27,111 nt of DNA from Candidatus Methanocomedens sp. (GTDB taxonomy: Archaea > Halobacteriota > Methanosarcinia > Methanosarcinales > Methanocomedenaceae). Numbering within the stretch: the first letter of the stretch is position 1; each line of letters opens with the position of its first letter. The notes beneath the pieces are model-generated. The model was given only the letters and a program-made list of their open reading frames with translations. It did not search any database and had not been told where the DNA came from. Below are positions 14,517 to 21,893 of this stretch, piece by piece. Both the position numbers and the translations under genes were made by a program. The stretch covers positions 1 to 27,111 of the forward strand of contig PYCK01000064.1 of NCBI GenBank assembly GCA_009649835.1, read 5' to 3'.

Positions 14517-14716
14517 TGGCGATCCTGCGAGTGGACGAGATCCGTAACCTGAGCCGGGAAGAGAAACTGGACGAGCTGGAGAAACTTAATGCCGAACTTA
14601 TCAGGGAACGTGCCATTGCATCATCCGGCGGTGCGCCTGAGAACCCGGGCCGCATCGGTGAGCTGCGAAGGACCATTGCAAGGATCAAGACCATCCAGAA
14701 GGAGACCGGCGAATAA
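14516..14716 (+). CDS. rpl29: 50S ribosomal protein L29 (uL29)
   Basis: A 66-residue, two-helix protein at the exit-tunnel rim, next to L23. It shows ILRVDEIRNLSREEKLDELEKLNAELIRERA and the ending GRIGELRRTIARIKTIQKE. SD GGAGATGA lies in the end of rps3. The start ATG shares its A with the rps3 stop TAA. Rnp1 follows after ten bases. Confidence 0.96.
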   Translation: MAILRVDEIRNLSREEKLDELEKLNAELIRERAIASSGGAPENPGRIGELRRTIARIKTIQKETGE

Positions 14717-14726
14717 GAGGTAATAT

Positions 14727-15062
14727 ATGCAGATATCACCCAAAAACCTCATCCATCACGAGTTGATAGGGCTTGAGGTAGAGGTGGTGGATTGCACTAA
14801 TCCATATCAAACAGGAATTAAAGGAAAGGTGATCGACGAAACCAGGAATATATTGAAGATCGATGTGGGCGGCGGGCATGTTAAAATGGTGCCTAAATCC
14901 CATACTGATTTCATATTCACAATACCCGCGGGCAATGGTGGACGTTACCTGCCAGATGCCAGAAAGCGGGTCAAGGTAAAAGGAACTTTACTGCTCTCAC
15001 AACCTGAAAACCGCATACAGACAAAGTTCAAGAAAAGCTTCAGACGAAGAAAGAATAAATAA
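14727..15062 (+). CDS. rnp1: Ribonuclease P protein component 1 (Rpp29/Pop4 type)
   Basis: A protein subunit of archaeal RNase P, which removes 5' leaders from tRNA precursors; it works as a pair with Rpp21. The 111-residue length and Sm-like barrel fit: PKNLIHHELIGLEVEVVDCTNP, GIKGKVIDETRNILKID, MVPKSHTDFIFTIP and a very basic C-terminal tail. It sits in its normal archaeal place between L29 and S17. The aIF1/SUI1 gene found beside it in some other euryarchaea is absent. SD GAGGT lies nine bases upstream. Confidence 0.95.
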   Translation: MQISPKNLIHHELIGLEVEVVDCTNPYQTGIKGKVIDETRNILKIDVGGGHVKMVPKSHTDFIFTIPAGNGGRYLPDARKRVKVKGTLLLSQPENRIQTKFKKSFRRRKNK

Positions 15063-15089
15063 ATATCATATAATAATGAGGAATATAAG

Positions 15090-15416
15090 ATGACACGAGA
15101 CATAGGACTGGACATTAATGCTTCTCCTGATGAGGAGTGTAATGATATCAACTGTCCATTCCATGGGACACTGCCAGTAAGAGGTCAGGTTTTTACCGGG
15201 TCAGTGGTCAGCAGTAAGATGGATAAGACAGTTGTTGTAAAGAGGACCTTTGAGAAACTGGTCACTAAGTATGAGCGATATGAGAAAAGGCAGTCAAAGA
15301 TGCATGCCCATAATCCCCCCTGTATCAATGCAAAAGAGGGGGACGTGGTAAAGATCGCTGAATGCAGGCCGCTTAGCAAAACTAAGAAATTCGTAGTGAT
15401 CGAGGTGGCCAAATGA
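15090..15416 (+). CDS. rps17: 30S ribosomal protein S17 (uS17)
   Basis: An OB-fold protein that binds helix 11 of 16S rRNA early in assembly. The 108-residue archaeal form has the N-terminal extension with CNDINCPFHGTLPVRGQVF and the core VVSSKMDKTVVVKRTF...YEKRQSKMHAHNPP, ending GDVVKIAECRPLSKTKKFVV. SD GAGG lies about ten bases upstream. It overlaps rpl14 by four bases (ATGA), so translation is probably coupled. Confidence 0.97.
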   Translation: MTRDIGLDINASPDEECNDINCPFHGTLPVRGQVFTGSVVSSKMDKTVVVKRTFEKLVTKYERYEKRQSKMHAHNPPCINAKEGDVVKIAECRPLSKTKKFVVIEVAK

Positions 15417-15811
15417 TCGGGATGAAAGCCAAGATACCCCGTGCATTGAATGCCGGTGCCAGGCTGGACTGTGTGGATAATACAGGTGCCAGGCAGGTAG
15501 AGATCATTTCCGTGAAAAAGTACAGGGGTGTCAAGAACAGGCATCCAAAAGCAGGAATTGGAGATATGCTGGTGGTCAGTGTAAAAAAAGGCACACCCGA
15601 GATGCGTAAGCAGGTACTGAATGCAGTGGTGATAAGGCAGAAAAAGGAATACAGACGTCCGGACGGACTTCGTGTTTCCTTTGAAGATAATGCCGCAGTG
15701 ATCACTGACCTGGACGGTATCCCAAAAGGTACCGAGATCAAAGGGCCAGTTGCCAGGGAAGTAGCTGAAAGATTCAGCAAGATAGCCACGGCAGCTTCAA
15801 TTATAGTATGA
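15413..15811 (+). CDS. rpl14: 50S ribosomal protein L14 (uL14)
   Basis: A 132-residue protein at the subunit interface, forming bridge B8 with 16S rRNA. Signatures are IPRALNAGARLDCVDNTGARQVEIISVKKY in two parts, the basic loop GVKNRHPKAGIGDMLVVSVKKGTPEMRKQ and the archaeal ending IKGPVAREVAERFSKIATAASIIV. The start overlaps the S17 stop as ATGA, with GAGGTGG as SD. Confidence 0.98.
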   Translation: MIGMKAKIPRALNAGARLDCVDNTGARQVEIISVKKYRGVKNRHPKAGIGDMLVVSVKKGTPEMRKQVLNAVVIRQKKEYRRPDGLRVSFEDNAAVITDLDGIPKGTEIKGPVAREVAERFSKIATAASIIV

Positions 15812-15822
15812 GGTGTTTATCA

Positions 15823-16188
15823 ATGAAGATCGAATCCAAACAACCGAGAAAACAGCGCAAGGCACGCTATAATGCGTCGCTGCACCAGCGCCAGAAATTG
15901 ATGAGTGCCCCATTAAGTGCCGAACTTAAGGCCAAGTACAATAAACGCAACCTGCCTGTAAAATTGGATGACACTGTAATGGTCATGCGCGGTGACCATA
16001 CCGGTACTGAAGGTAAGGTGGAACTGGTGGACTTAAAGAGAGGTACCATTATAGTGGAAGGTGTAAGCGTGGCCAAGGCTGACGGTACCGAGGTACCCAG
16101 ACCGGTACAACCGTCCAATGTTATGATAACCAAACTTGAACTCGATGACGATATAAGGAAACTTACCCTCAACAGAGGAGGCGAATAA
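15823..16188 (+). CDS. rpl24: 50S ribosomal protein L24 (uL24)
   Basis: An assembly-initiating protein with a KOW motif that binds the 5' end region of 23S rRNA. The 121-residue product has the basic N-terminus KQPRKQRKARYNASLHQRQKL (in part) and the KOW segment VMVMRGDHTGTEGKVELVDLK. ATG 15823 is preferred over the overlapping ATG 15808, because GAGGTG (15810-15815) is then a well-placed SD and homologues start with this lysine-rich sequence. Confidence 0.95.
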   Translation: MKIESKQPRKQRKARYNASLHQRQKLMSAPLSAELKAKYNKRNLPVKLDDTVMVMRGDHTGTEGKVELVDLKRGTIIVEGVSVAKADGTEVPRPVQPSNVMITKLELDDDIRKLTLNRGGE

Positions 16189-16190
16189 GA

Positions 16191-16907
16191 GTGAGCAGAC
16201 ATCAGAAGAGAGTGGCAGCACCCAGAAGCTGGCCTATATCCAAAAAGACCAATATTTGGGTGACCAAACCAAACCCGGGCCCTCATTCACTTAAACAGGC
16301 CGTCCCGTTGGGTGTGCTTATCAGGGATATATTGAAATTAACAAATAATATGCGAGAGGCAAAGCGTGTCTTGAACGAGGGTAACATACTGGTTGACGGT
16401 ATTGTAAGAAAGGACCATAAGTTCCCTGTAGGCATCTTTGATGTTATCCAGGCCCCAAAGCTTGGAGTATCTTACAGGATGCTCCTGGACCCCAAGGGTC
16501 GATTAAAGCTCAACGAACTGGATGTGGATGAACCAAAGAAACCATGCAAGATACTCGACAAGACCACAGTCAAGGACGGCAAGGTACAGTTGAACCTTCA
16601 CGACGGGACCAATATCCTTTCCAGTAATGACTATAAAACAAAGGACACGATCATTCTCGATATTCCCGAAAAAAGTGTACATAAACATATCAAGTACGAA
16701 CCAGGGAACCTGGCTGTAGTCATCGGCGGCACCCATTCAGGGCAGCTTGCCAAGATCAAGGAGATCAAGTCCGTACGCAGCAGCAGGCATAACATGGTAG
16801 TGCTGTCAAAGGACGATGGTACACAGTTCGAGACCATTGAGGATTATGTGTTTGTTGTTGGTACTGATAAACCGGAATTCAACCTGGGAGATGAGATCAA
16901 TGAGTGA
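16191..16907 (+). CDS. rps4e: 30S ribosomal protein S4e (eS4)
   Basis: An archaeal and eukaryotic ribosomal protein absent from bacteria. The 238 residues hold an N-terminal basic segment (RHQKRVAAPRSWPISKK), an S4 RNA-binding domain around 40-100 (LGVLIRDILKLTNNMREAKRVLNEG) and a C-terminal KOW domain around 175-200 (GNLAVVIGGTHSGQLAKIKEI). It starts with GTG, supported by SD GGAGGCGA six bases upstream. It overlaps rpl5 by eight bases. Confidence 0.97.
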   Translation: MSRHQKRVAAPRSWPISKKTNIWVTKPNPGPHSLKQAVPLGVLIRDILKLTNNMREAKRVLNEGNILVDGIVRKDHKFPVGIFDVIQAPKLGVSYRMLLDPKGRLKLNELDVDEPKKPCKILDKTTVKDGKVQLNLHDGTNILSSNDYKTKDTIILDIPEKSVHKHIKYEPGNLAVVIGGTHSGQLAKIKEIKSVRSSRHNMVVLSKDDGTQFETIEDYVFVVGTDKPEFNLGDEINE

Positions 16908-17418
16908 GAATAATGTTATGACAATCCCCAGGGTAGATAAGGTCACAGTCCACATAGGCGTGGGCGAGAGCGGGGAGAGGCTCAATAAGGCAGAAGACAT
17001 TCTTAGTGAGATCACCCAGCAGGGCGTTGTAAGGACAAAAGCCAAAAGAACACTGCAAACCTTTGCCATTAAGAAGAACGAACCTATCGGGTGTAAAGTT
17101 ACACTAAGGGGCAAACTTGCAGAGAATTTCCTGAAGACCAGTCTTGACATTATTGAGAATTCGTTAAGGGAATCCCAGTTCGATGATACAGGGAACTTCA
17201 GTTTCGGGATTGAGGAACATACCGATTATGAAGGAATGAAGTATGACCCTAATATTGGTATTTTTGGCATGGATGTGGCTGTGGCACTGATCAAGCCGGG
17301 TTACAGGATAGGCAGGCGAAAGATCGGAAAACGAAAGATGCCAAACAGTCACAGAATGACAAAGCAGAGTGCTGTGGCCTTTATGAATGAGCATTACGGA
17401 GTGGAGGTCGTGGCATGA
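16900..17418 (+). CDS. rpl5: 50S ribosomal protein L5 (uL5)
   Basis: uL5 binds 5S rRNA and contacts P-site tRNA. The 172-residue product starts MSENNVMTIPRVDKVTVHIGVGESGERL, in line with archaeal L5. The longer frame from 16816 lies inside rps4e and looks unlike L5, so it is rejected. SD GGGAGATGA lies just upstream of ATG 16900. Other signatures are RTKAKRTLQTFAIKKNEPIGCKVTLRG and the ending GYRIGRRKIGKRKMP. It overlaps rps14 by four bases. Confidence 0.95.
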   Translation: MSENNVMTIPRVDKVTVHIGVGESGERLNKAEDILSEITQQGVVRTKAKRTLQTFAIKKNEPIGCKVTLRGKLAENFLKTSLDIIENSLRESQFDDTGNFSFGIEEHTDYEGMKYDPNIGIFGMDVAVALIKPGYRIGRRKIGKRKMPNSHRMTKQSAVAFMNEHYGVEVVA

Positions 17419-17582
17419 ACAATGAAACAGTCGCAGAGATAGAAAACAAGTTCGGCCGAGGGGCCAACCAGTGCCGCAGGTGCGGCCGGAAACAAGGTCT
17501 GGTAAGGAAATACGGAATATACCTGTGCAGGCAGTGTTTCAGGGAAATTGCACCTGACATGGGATTTAACAAATATTCGTGA
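17415..17582 (+). CDS. rps14: 30S ribosomal protein S14 (uS14), zinc-binding form
   Basis: A 55-residue head protein of the small subunit. Four cysteines, Cys20-Cys23 and Cys38-Cys41 (CRRC...CRQC), form the zinc site of the C+ type. NKFGRGANQCRRCGR and IYLCRQCFREIAPDMGFNKYS are typical of archaeal S14. The start overlaps the L5 stop as ATGA. S8 follows after ten bases. Confidence 0.97.
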   Translation: MNNETVAEIENKFGRGANQCRRCGRKQGLVRKYGIYLCRQCFREIAPDMGFNKYS

Positions 17583-17592
17583 GGTGAATAAA

Positions 17593-17985
17593 ATGGTATT
17601 ATTAGACCCACTGGCAGACGCACTCTCAACCATAATCAATGCAGAGAGCACAGGTAAACCCGACTGCATCATACATCCTGCATCAAAAGTGATAGGTAAT
17701 GTATTGAAAGTGATGCAGGATATAGGGTACATTGGCAATTACGAGTTCATAGACGACGGCAAGTCGGGTATGATCAAAGTGGAACTTATTGGAAAGATCA
17801 ACAAATGTGGAGTCATTAAACCCAGGTCATCTGTTGGGTACCATGACTTTGAAAAATGGGAGAAACGCTACCTTCCGGCCCGTAATTTCGGCACCTTGAT
17901 ACTAACAACGCCCAAAGGGGTGCTGTCCCATAGTGAGGCGAGGTCCCGGGTAGTTGGCGGGCAACTGCTTGCATACGTGTACTGA
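17593..17985 (+). CDS. rps8: 30S ribosomal protein S8 (uS8)
   Basis: A primary 16S rRNA-binding protein of the platform. The 130-residue product begins MVLLDPLADALSTIINAE, the standard archaeal start, and ends with GTLILTTPKGVLSHSEAR and VGGQLLAYVY. The longer frame from 17548 runs back through rps14 and is rejected; GAGGTGA (17581-17587) is the SD for 17593. In bacteria S8 represses this region by binding mRNA; no equivalent site could be identified here. Confidence 0.96.
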   Translation: MVLLDPLADALSTIINAESTGKPDCIIHPASKVIGNVLKVMQDIGYIGNYEFIDDGKSGMIKVELIGKINKCGVIKPRSSVGYHDFEKWEKRYLPARNFGTLILTTPKGVLSHSEARSRVVGGQLLAYVY

Positions 17986-17995
17986 GGTGTGGAAA

Positions 17996-18532
17996 ATGCC
18001 AAAAGATTTGAAAAGGACATTAGACATTCCCGAAGGGGTCACTGTAGTACTGGAAGGCAACACCATTTCAGTCACTGGTCCCAGGGGTTCATCTGTCCGT
18101 GAACTTTGGTATCCGGGTATTGTCATAGCGCTGGAGGAAAAACAGGTTACAGTAGACTCGCCTAACCCCAGGAAAAAACAGTCAGCTATGATGGGTACAA
18201 TTACATCCCATATCAATAATATGATCAAAGGGGTCACTAACGGATATACATACAGGATGAAGATCGTATATTCCCATTTCCCGATCCAGTTGAAAGTGGT
18301 AGGGGATCACCTCAGTATCGGGAATTTCCTTGGCGAGAAGAAACCGAGGAAAGCAAAGATACAGGGTGACTCAAAGGTTGAGACCAAAGGTGACGAAGTG
18401 ATAGTTTCAGGTATAGCTATCGAGGATGTAGGCCAGACTGCAGCCAATATCCAGCAGGCGACCAAGATAAAAAGGTTTGACCCGAGGGTATTCCAGGACG
18501 GCATATATGTGGTGGAGAAGACGACAGCGTAG
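17996..18532 (+). CDS. rpl6: 50S ribosomal protein L6 (uL6)
   Basis: A 178-residue protein near the factor-binding site, made of two similar domains. It shows DIPEGVTVVLEGNTISVTGPRG at the N-terminus and GNFLGEKKPRKAKIQGDSKVE and GIAIEDVGQTAANIQQATKI in the second domain. ATG 17996 with SD GAGGTG (17984-17989) is preferred to the earlier in-frame codon at 17954 within rps8. The end reads FQDGIYVVEK, typical of the family. Confidence 0.96.
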   Translation: MPKDLKRTLDIPEGVTVVLEGNTISVTGPRGSSVRELWYPGIVIALEEKQVTVDSPNPRKKQSAMMGTITSHINNMIKGVTNGYTYRMKIVYSHFPIQLKVVGDHLSIGNFLGEKKPRKAKIQGDSKVETKGDEVIVSGIAIEDVGQTAANIQQATKIKRFDPRVFQDGIYVVEKTTA

Positions 18533-18541
18533 GTGATAGTA

Positions 18542-19276
18542 ATGGAAGAAGAGATAATCAATGAATTCACTTCAATCAAAGGAGTCGGCGAATCCAGGGC
18601 AAAGGCCCTGTATGAAGCAGGATATACTTCGGTCGAGGACTTGAACGAGGCCACTACTGAGGAATTGTCCAGGGTTAAGGGTATAACCGACCAGTTAGCT
18701 GAGAGGATCAAGAACGAGGTTTCCCAGATATATGAAGATATCGAGGCCGGTGAAGCAGTTGAAGATTCTGCACAAGAAGTAGTCGGTACTGCAAAAGTTG
18801 AAGCTGAAGAGGGAGACGAAGAAGGGAAAGAAATCGAAGCCATCCCAACAGCAGAACTTGAACTGGATCCCGAATCCCAGAGACTGTTGAAGGTCAGGAA
18901 GAAGCAAAAAGCCAAAAAGCCCAACTTTGTCCAGACTGATCTGCATAAGAAAAAGAGACTTAAGAATACGTGGAGACGGCCCAAAGGACTGCATAACAAG
19001 AAACGTCGCCATATCCTTGGCAAGGGTGAGATGGCCAGGGTCGGATACGGAAGTCCAGTAGCAGTTAAGGGGCTTCATCCCTCAGGTTTCCAGGATGTGC
19101 TGATGTCCAGGGTACAGGATCTTGATGAACTTGACCCCAGTACCCAGGCAGTTCGCATTGCCAGGACAGTGGGACAGCGCAAGCGCATGGACATTGTTAA
19201 AAAGGCCAGGAGCCTGGGACTGAAGATACTGAACCCTCCAACAGAAATGGCTCCGGTAGAAGAGGGGGTGCAGTGA
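18542..19276 (+). CDS. rpl32e: 50S ribosomal protein L32e (eL32) with N-terminal helix-hairpin-helix domain
   Basis: An archaeal/eukaryotic large-subunit protein. The conserved body is about residues 120-244 (KPNFVQTDLHKKKRLKNTWRRPKG in two parts, ARVGYGSPVAVKGLHPSGF, AVRIARTVGQRKRMDIVKKA). Before it lie two helix-hairpin-helix motifs (IKGVGESRAKAL at 12-23, VKGITDQLAERI at 45-56) and an acidic linker. Haloarchaeal L32e has a comparable extension, so this is a lineage trait. ATG 18542 fits SD AGGTGAT (18531-18537); GTG 18533 would overlap it. rpl19e follows after one base. Confidence 0.95.
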   Translation: MEEEIINEFTSIKGVGESRAKALYEAGYTSVEDLNEATTEELSRVKGITDQLAERIKNEVSQIYEDIEAGEAVEDSAQEVVGTAKVEAEEGDEEGKEIEAIPTAELELDPESQRLLKVRKKQKAKKPNFVQTDLHKKKRLKNTWRRPKGLHNKKRRHILGKGEMARVGYGSPVAVKGLHPSGFQDVLMSRVQDLDELDPSTQAVRIARTVGQRKRMDIVKKARSLGLKILNPPTEMAPVEEGVQ

Positions 19277-19277
19277 A

Positions 19278-19730
19278 ATGGGTGATCTACGTAACCAGCG
19301 AAACATCGCAGCCCATGTACTGGATATAGGTGTCCACAGAGTATGGATGGACCCGGAAGCTGCCGGTGATATTGCAAATGCGATCACACGCCAGGATATC
19401 AGGGAACTCATATCAGATGGCGTAATTAAAGCCAAACCTGTGAAGGGTATATCCAGGGGTAGAGCCCGGAAACTGGATATTAAGCGGGCATACGGACACC
19501 GCAAGGGTCACGGTTCAAGAAAAGGAGCCAAAGGTGCACGCAATCCAAAGAAAAGGCAGTGGATAAAGAAAATACGCGCATTAAGAAGAAGGCTGCATGA
19601 AATGAAAGACGATGGTACGCTGGATAAGTCCACATATAACAGGATGTACCGCAAGGCCAAAGGCGGCGTATACAGGAACGTGGCACACATGGAAGCGCAT
19701 ATCGAATCCCTTGAACACAAGGAGGACTGA
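19278..19730 (+). CDS. rpl19e: 50S ribosomal protein L19e (eL19)
   Basis: A long helical, very basic protein that bridges to the small subunit in archaea and eukaryotes. The 150-residue product shows LRNQRNIAAHVLDIGVHRVWMDPEA in two parts, the loop PVKGISRGRARKLDIKRAYG, HRKGHGSRKGAKGARNPKKR and the long helix after WIKKIRALRRRLHEM. SD GGGGGTG lies upstream in the end of rpl32e. It is two bases from rpl18. Confidence 0.97.
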   Translation: MGDLRNQRNIAAHVLDIGVHRVWMDPEAAGDIANAITRQDIRELISDGVIKAKPVKGISRGRARKLDIKRAYGHRKGHGSRKGAKGARNPKKRQWIKKIRALRRRLHEMKDDGTLDKSTYNRMYRKAKGGVYRNVAHMEAHIESLEHKED

Positions 19731-19732
19731 GA

Positions 19733-20257
19733 ATGGCAACAGGACCAAGATACAGAGTACCTTTCCGACGCAGAAGAGAGGGTAAGACCGATTATCGTCA
19801 GCGTCTTCATCTATTGATTTCAAAACAGCCCAGGATAGTGGCACGCAGTAGCCTGCGCCACATGAAACTCCAACTGGCCACACCAAAGCCTGAGGGGGAT
19901 AATACCTGGGTTCACGCAGATTCCAGCGAACTTAAAAAATACGGCTATACAGGTAGCACAGGTAATACACCTGCGGCGTACCTTACAGGCCTGCTCTTCG
20001 GGTATAAGGCCCAGGCAGCGGGTTATGAGAACGCCATTTTGGATATGGGATTGCAGGTCTCATCCAAAGGATGCCGGGTATATGCTGCATTAAAAGGTGT
20101 GGTGGATTCGGGTTTCGAAGTGCCCCATGACCCAGCGATATTCCCAGGGGAATCCAGGATAAAGGGTGAAGAGATCATGGAATACACAGGTACGGATATA
20201 CCTGCCCAGTTCGAGGAAGCTCTAACAAAGATTAAGAATGAATTCGGGGAGGATTAA
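19733..20257 (+). CDS. rpl18: 50S ribosomal protein L18 (uL18)
   Basis: A 5S rRNA-binding protein of the central protuberance. The 174 residues match archaeal L18: YRVPFRRRREGKTDYRQRLHLL, ARSSLRHMKLQLATP, GNTPAAYLTGLLFGYKAQ and AALKGVVDSGFEVPHDPAIFPGESR in two parts. SD AGGAGGACTGAG spans the L19e stop. rps5 follows after three bases. Confidence 0.97.
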   Translation: MATGPRYRVPFRRRREGKTDYRQRLHLLISKQPRIVARSSLRHMKLQLATPKPEGDNTWVHADSSELKKYGYTGSTGNTPAAYLTGLLFGYKAQAAGYENAILDMGLQVSSKGCRVYAALKGVVDSGFEVPHDPAIFPGESRIKGEEIMEYTGTDIPAQFEEALTKIKNEFGED

Positions 20258-20260
20258 ACA

Positions 20261-20881
20261 ATGGCATACGATTATGAAACGGAATGGGTTCCAAAGACAC
20301 GATTGGGACATCTGGTAAAAGAAGGCCAGGTAACGTCAATGGAAGAAGCCCTGTCCTCTGGACTCCCTATAAAGGAACCCCAGTTGGTGGATGCGCTGCT
20401 TCCCGAACTTAAAGAAGAAGTCCTGGATATAAATATGGTCCAGAGGATGACTGATTCGGGCAGGCGTGTCAAGTTCAGGGCAGTTGTAGTAGTAGGCAAT
20501 GAGGATGGTTATATAGGTCTTGGCCAGGGCAAGGATGTCCAGGTGGGACCTGCCATAAGAAAGGCTATAGATTCTGCAAAGATCAATATCTCAGGTATCA
20601 GGCGAGGATGCGGTTCCTGGGAGTGCGGATGCGATACAGAGCATACCGTGCCCTTTGAGGTCGTGGGTAAGATGGGCAGTGTAAAGGTCATATTGAAACC
20701 CGCACCCAGGGGTCTGGGCCTGGCAGCCGGAAAAACAGCAAAGACTGTTATGCAAATGGCAGGTATCAAGGACGTCTGGACCAGGACAGAAGGGCAGACC
20801 AGGACCACCCTGAACTTTGCCAAGGCCACTTATGAAGCATTGAAAAGGACCGCAGTGGTCCGTACAGTGGGGGCAAAGTAA
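20261..20881 (+). CDS. rps5: 30S ribosomal protein S5 (uS5)
   Basis: uS5 joins S3 and S4 around the mRNA entry pore and helps accuracy. The 206-residue protein has the archaeal N-terminal part (EWVPKTRLGHLVKEGQVTSMEEAL), the double-stranded-RNA-binding domain (GRRVKFRAVVVVGNEDGYIGLGQGK) and the archaeal Cys-rich loop IRRGCGSWECGCDTEHTVPF, then PAPRGLGLAAGKTAKTVMQMAG. Unlike S3 and S4 in this window it has no tail extension. SD GGGGAGGA is nearby. Its stop shares one base with the rpl30 start. Confidence 0.97.
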   Translation: MAYDYETEWVPKTRLGHLVKEGQVTSMEEALSSGLPIKEPQLVDALLPELKEEVLDINMVQRMTDSGRRVKFRAVVVVGNEDGYIGLGQGKDVQVGPAIRKAIDSAKINISGIRRGCGSWECGCDTEHTVPFEVVGKMGSVKVILKPAPRGLGLAAGKTAKTVMQMAGIKDVWTRTEGQTRTTLNFAKATYEALKRTAVVRTVGAK

Positions 20882-21342
20882 TGTTTACCGCAGTGCGGCT
20901 AAGAAGTACGGTCAATACCAGGCCAGAGATCAGGGATACCCTGAAGATGCTCAGGCTCAACAGGCTCAATCACTGTGTTGTACTTGAAGAGAATCCACAT
21001 AACAAGGGCATGATACATAAAGTGAAGGACTATGTGGCATGGGGCAATATTTCCCCACAAGCTTTATCCCAGCTTATACGCAAGCGAGGCGAACTTGAGG
21101 GAAATGGCGCACTGGATGATGAGTACGTTAAGGAGAATACTTCCTTTGATGGTATCGATGCACTGGCACAGGCAATCTGCTCGGGTGAAGTATCTATCAA
21201 GGATGTCCCGATGCTAAAGCCGGTATTCAGGCTCCACCCGCCCAGGAAGGGACATAAAGGTATCAAGAAAACGGTGCCTGAAGGTGGAGTACTGGGTTAT
21301 CACGGCGACGATATCAATGCGCTTCTCCACAAGATGAGGTAA
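20881..21342 (+). CDS. rpl30: 50S ribosomal protein L30 (uL30)
   Basis: A 153-residue archaeal/eukaryotic-type L30, longer than the bacterial one. The N-terminal domain reads FTAVRLRSTVNTRPEIRDTLKMLRLNRLNHCVV in several parts; the C-terminal part has FRLHPPRKGHKGIKKTVPEGGVLGYHGDDINALLHKM. The start codon is joined to the S5 stop (TAATG). The SD is weak, so translation likely depends on coupling with rps5. Confidence 0.96.
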   Translation: MFTAVRLRSTVNTRPEIRDTLKMLRLNRLNHCVVLEENPHNKGMIHKVKDYVAWGNISPQALSQLIRKRGELEGNGALDDEYVKENTSFDGIDALAQAICSGEVSIKDVPMLKPVFRLHPPRKGHKGIKKTVPEGGVLGYHGDDINALLHKMR

Positions 21343-21347
21343 TACTT

Positions 21348-21845
21348 ATGAAAAAGAACGTAACCAAATTCAGAGGTTCCAGGACGTGCGGAGGCGGCAC
21401 ACATAAGAACCGCCGCGGCGGAGGAAGCCGTGGAGGCCGGGGTAACGCGGGTGGATGCAAACATCATTTCGTGCGCAATTACATGAAAGGCATGGCATAT
21501 GGTAAGCACGGGTTCAAACGTCCACAAAAGGTCCTTTCAAATAAACCCATTGTGAATGTGGGTGAACTGGACGAACTGGCAGAACAACTGGTGCAGTATG
21601 GTGAGGCGCATAAACAAGGCGATATTTATCATATCAACCTGGCAGAACTGGAATACCCAATAGTGAAAGTACTGGGTAATGGCAGGATCACCAAACCCAT
21701 GGCTATCACAGTCTCTGAATGCAGTGCAAGGGCAATGTCCAAGATCGAAGAAGCTGGCGGCAGTATAGAAGAATATGTCCCACCGCTTAAAGAAGTAGAC
21801 ATTGAACCGGAAGAGACCCGGGGACCAGATGTTGAAGACATCTGA
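21348..21845 (+). CDS. rpl15: 50S ribosomal protein L15 (uL15)
   Basis: A 165-residue protein that organises the large-subunit core. The N-terminus is the usual Gly/Arg-rich RNA-binding arm (FRGSRTCGGGTHKNRRGGGSRGG in two parts, GNAGGCKHHFVRNYM), followed by MAYGKHGFKRPQ and a globular domain with VKVLGNGRITKPMAITVSECSARAM. The last ~20 residues are acidic. SD GAGGT is upstream. A 48-base gap to secY, the second largest in this gene run after SPOUT-rpl3 (56 bases), follows. Confidence 0.96.
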   Translation: MKKNVTKFRGSRTCGGGTHKNRRGGGSRGGRGNAGGCKHHFVRNYMKGMAYGKHGFKRPQKVLSNKPIVNVGELDELAEQLVQYGEAHKQGDIYHINLAELEYPIVKVLGNGRITKPMAITVSECSARAMSKIEEAGGSIEEYVPPLKEVDIEPEETRGPDVEDI

Positions 21846-21864
21846 TCATTAATTTAAGAACGAA

Positions 21865-21874
21865 TTTTTTAATA
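21865..21874 (+). promoter_or_regulatory. Possible internal promoter or T-rich pause before secY
   Basis: TTTTTTAATA sits in the 48-base L15-secY gap. As a TATA box it would start transcription near 21895, essentially at the secY ATG. As a T-run it could attenuate read-through. Either reading is weakly supported. Confidence 0.25.
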
Positions 21875-21893
21875 TCAATATCGGGTGCATTTA

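Noticed and set aside
16816..16899. Longer N-terminus of L5
   Set aside because: It lies wholly inside rps4e in another frame and does not resemble L5. SD placement favours 16900.
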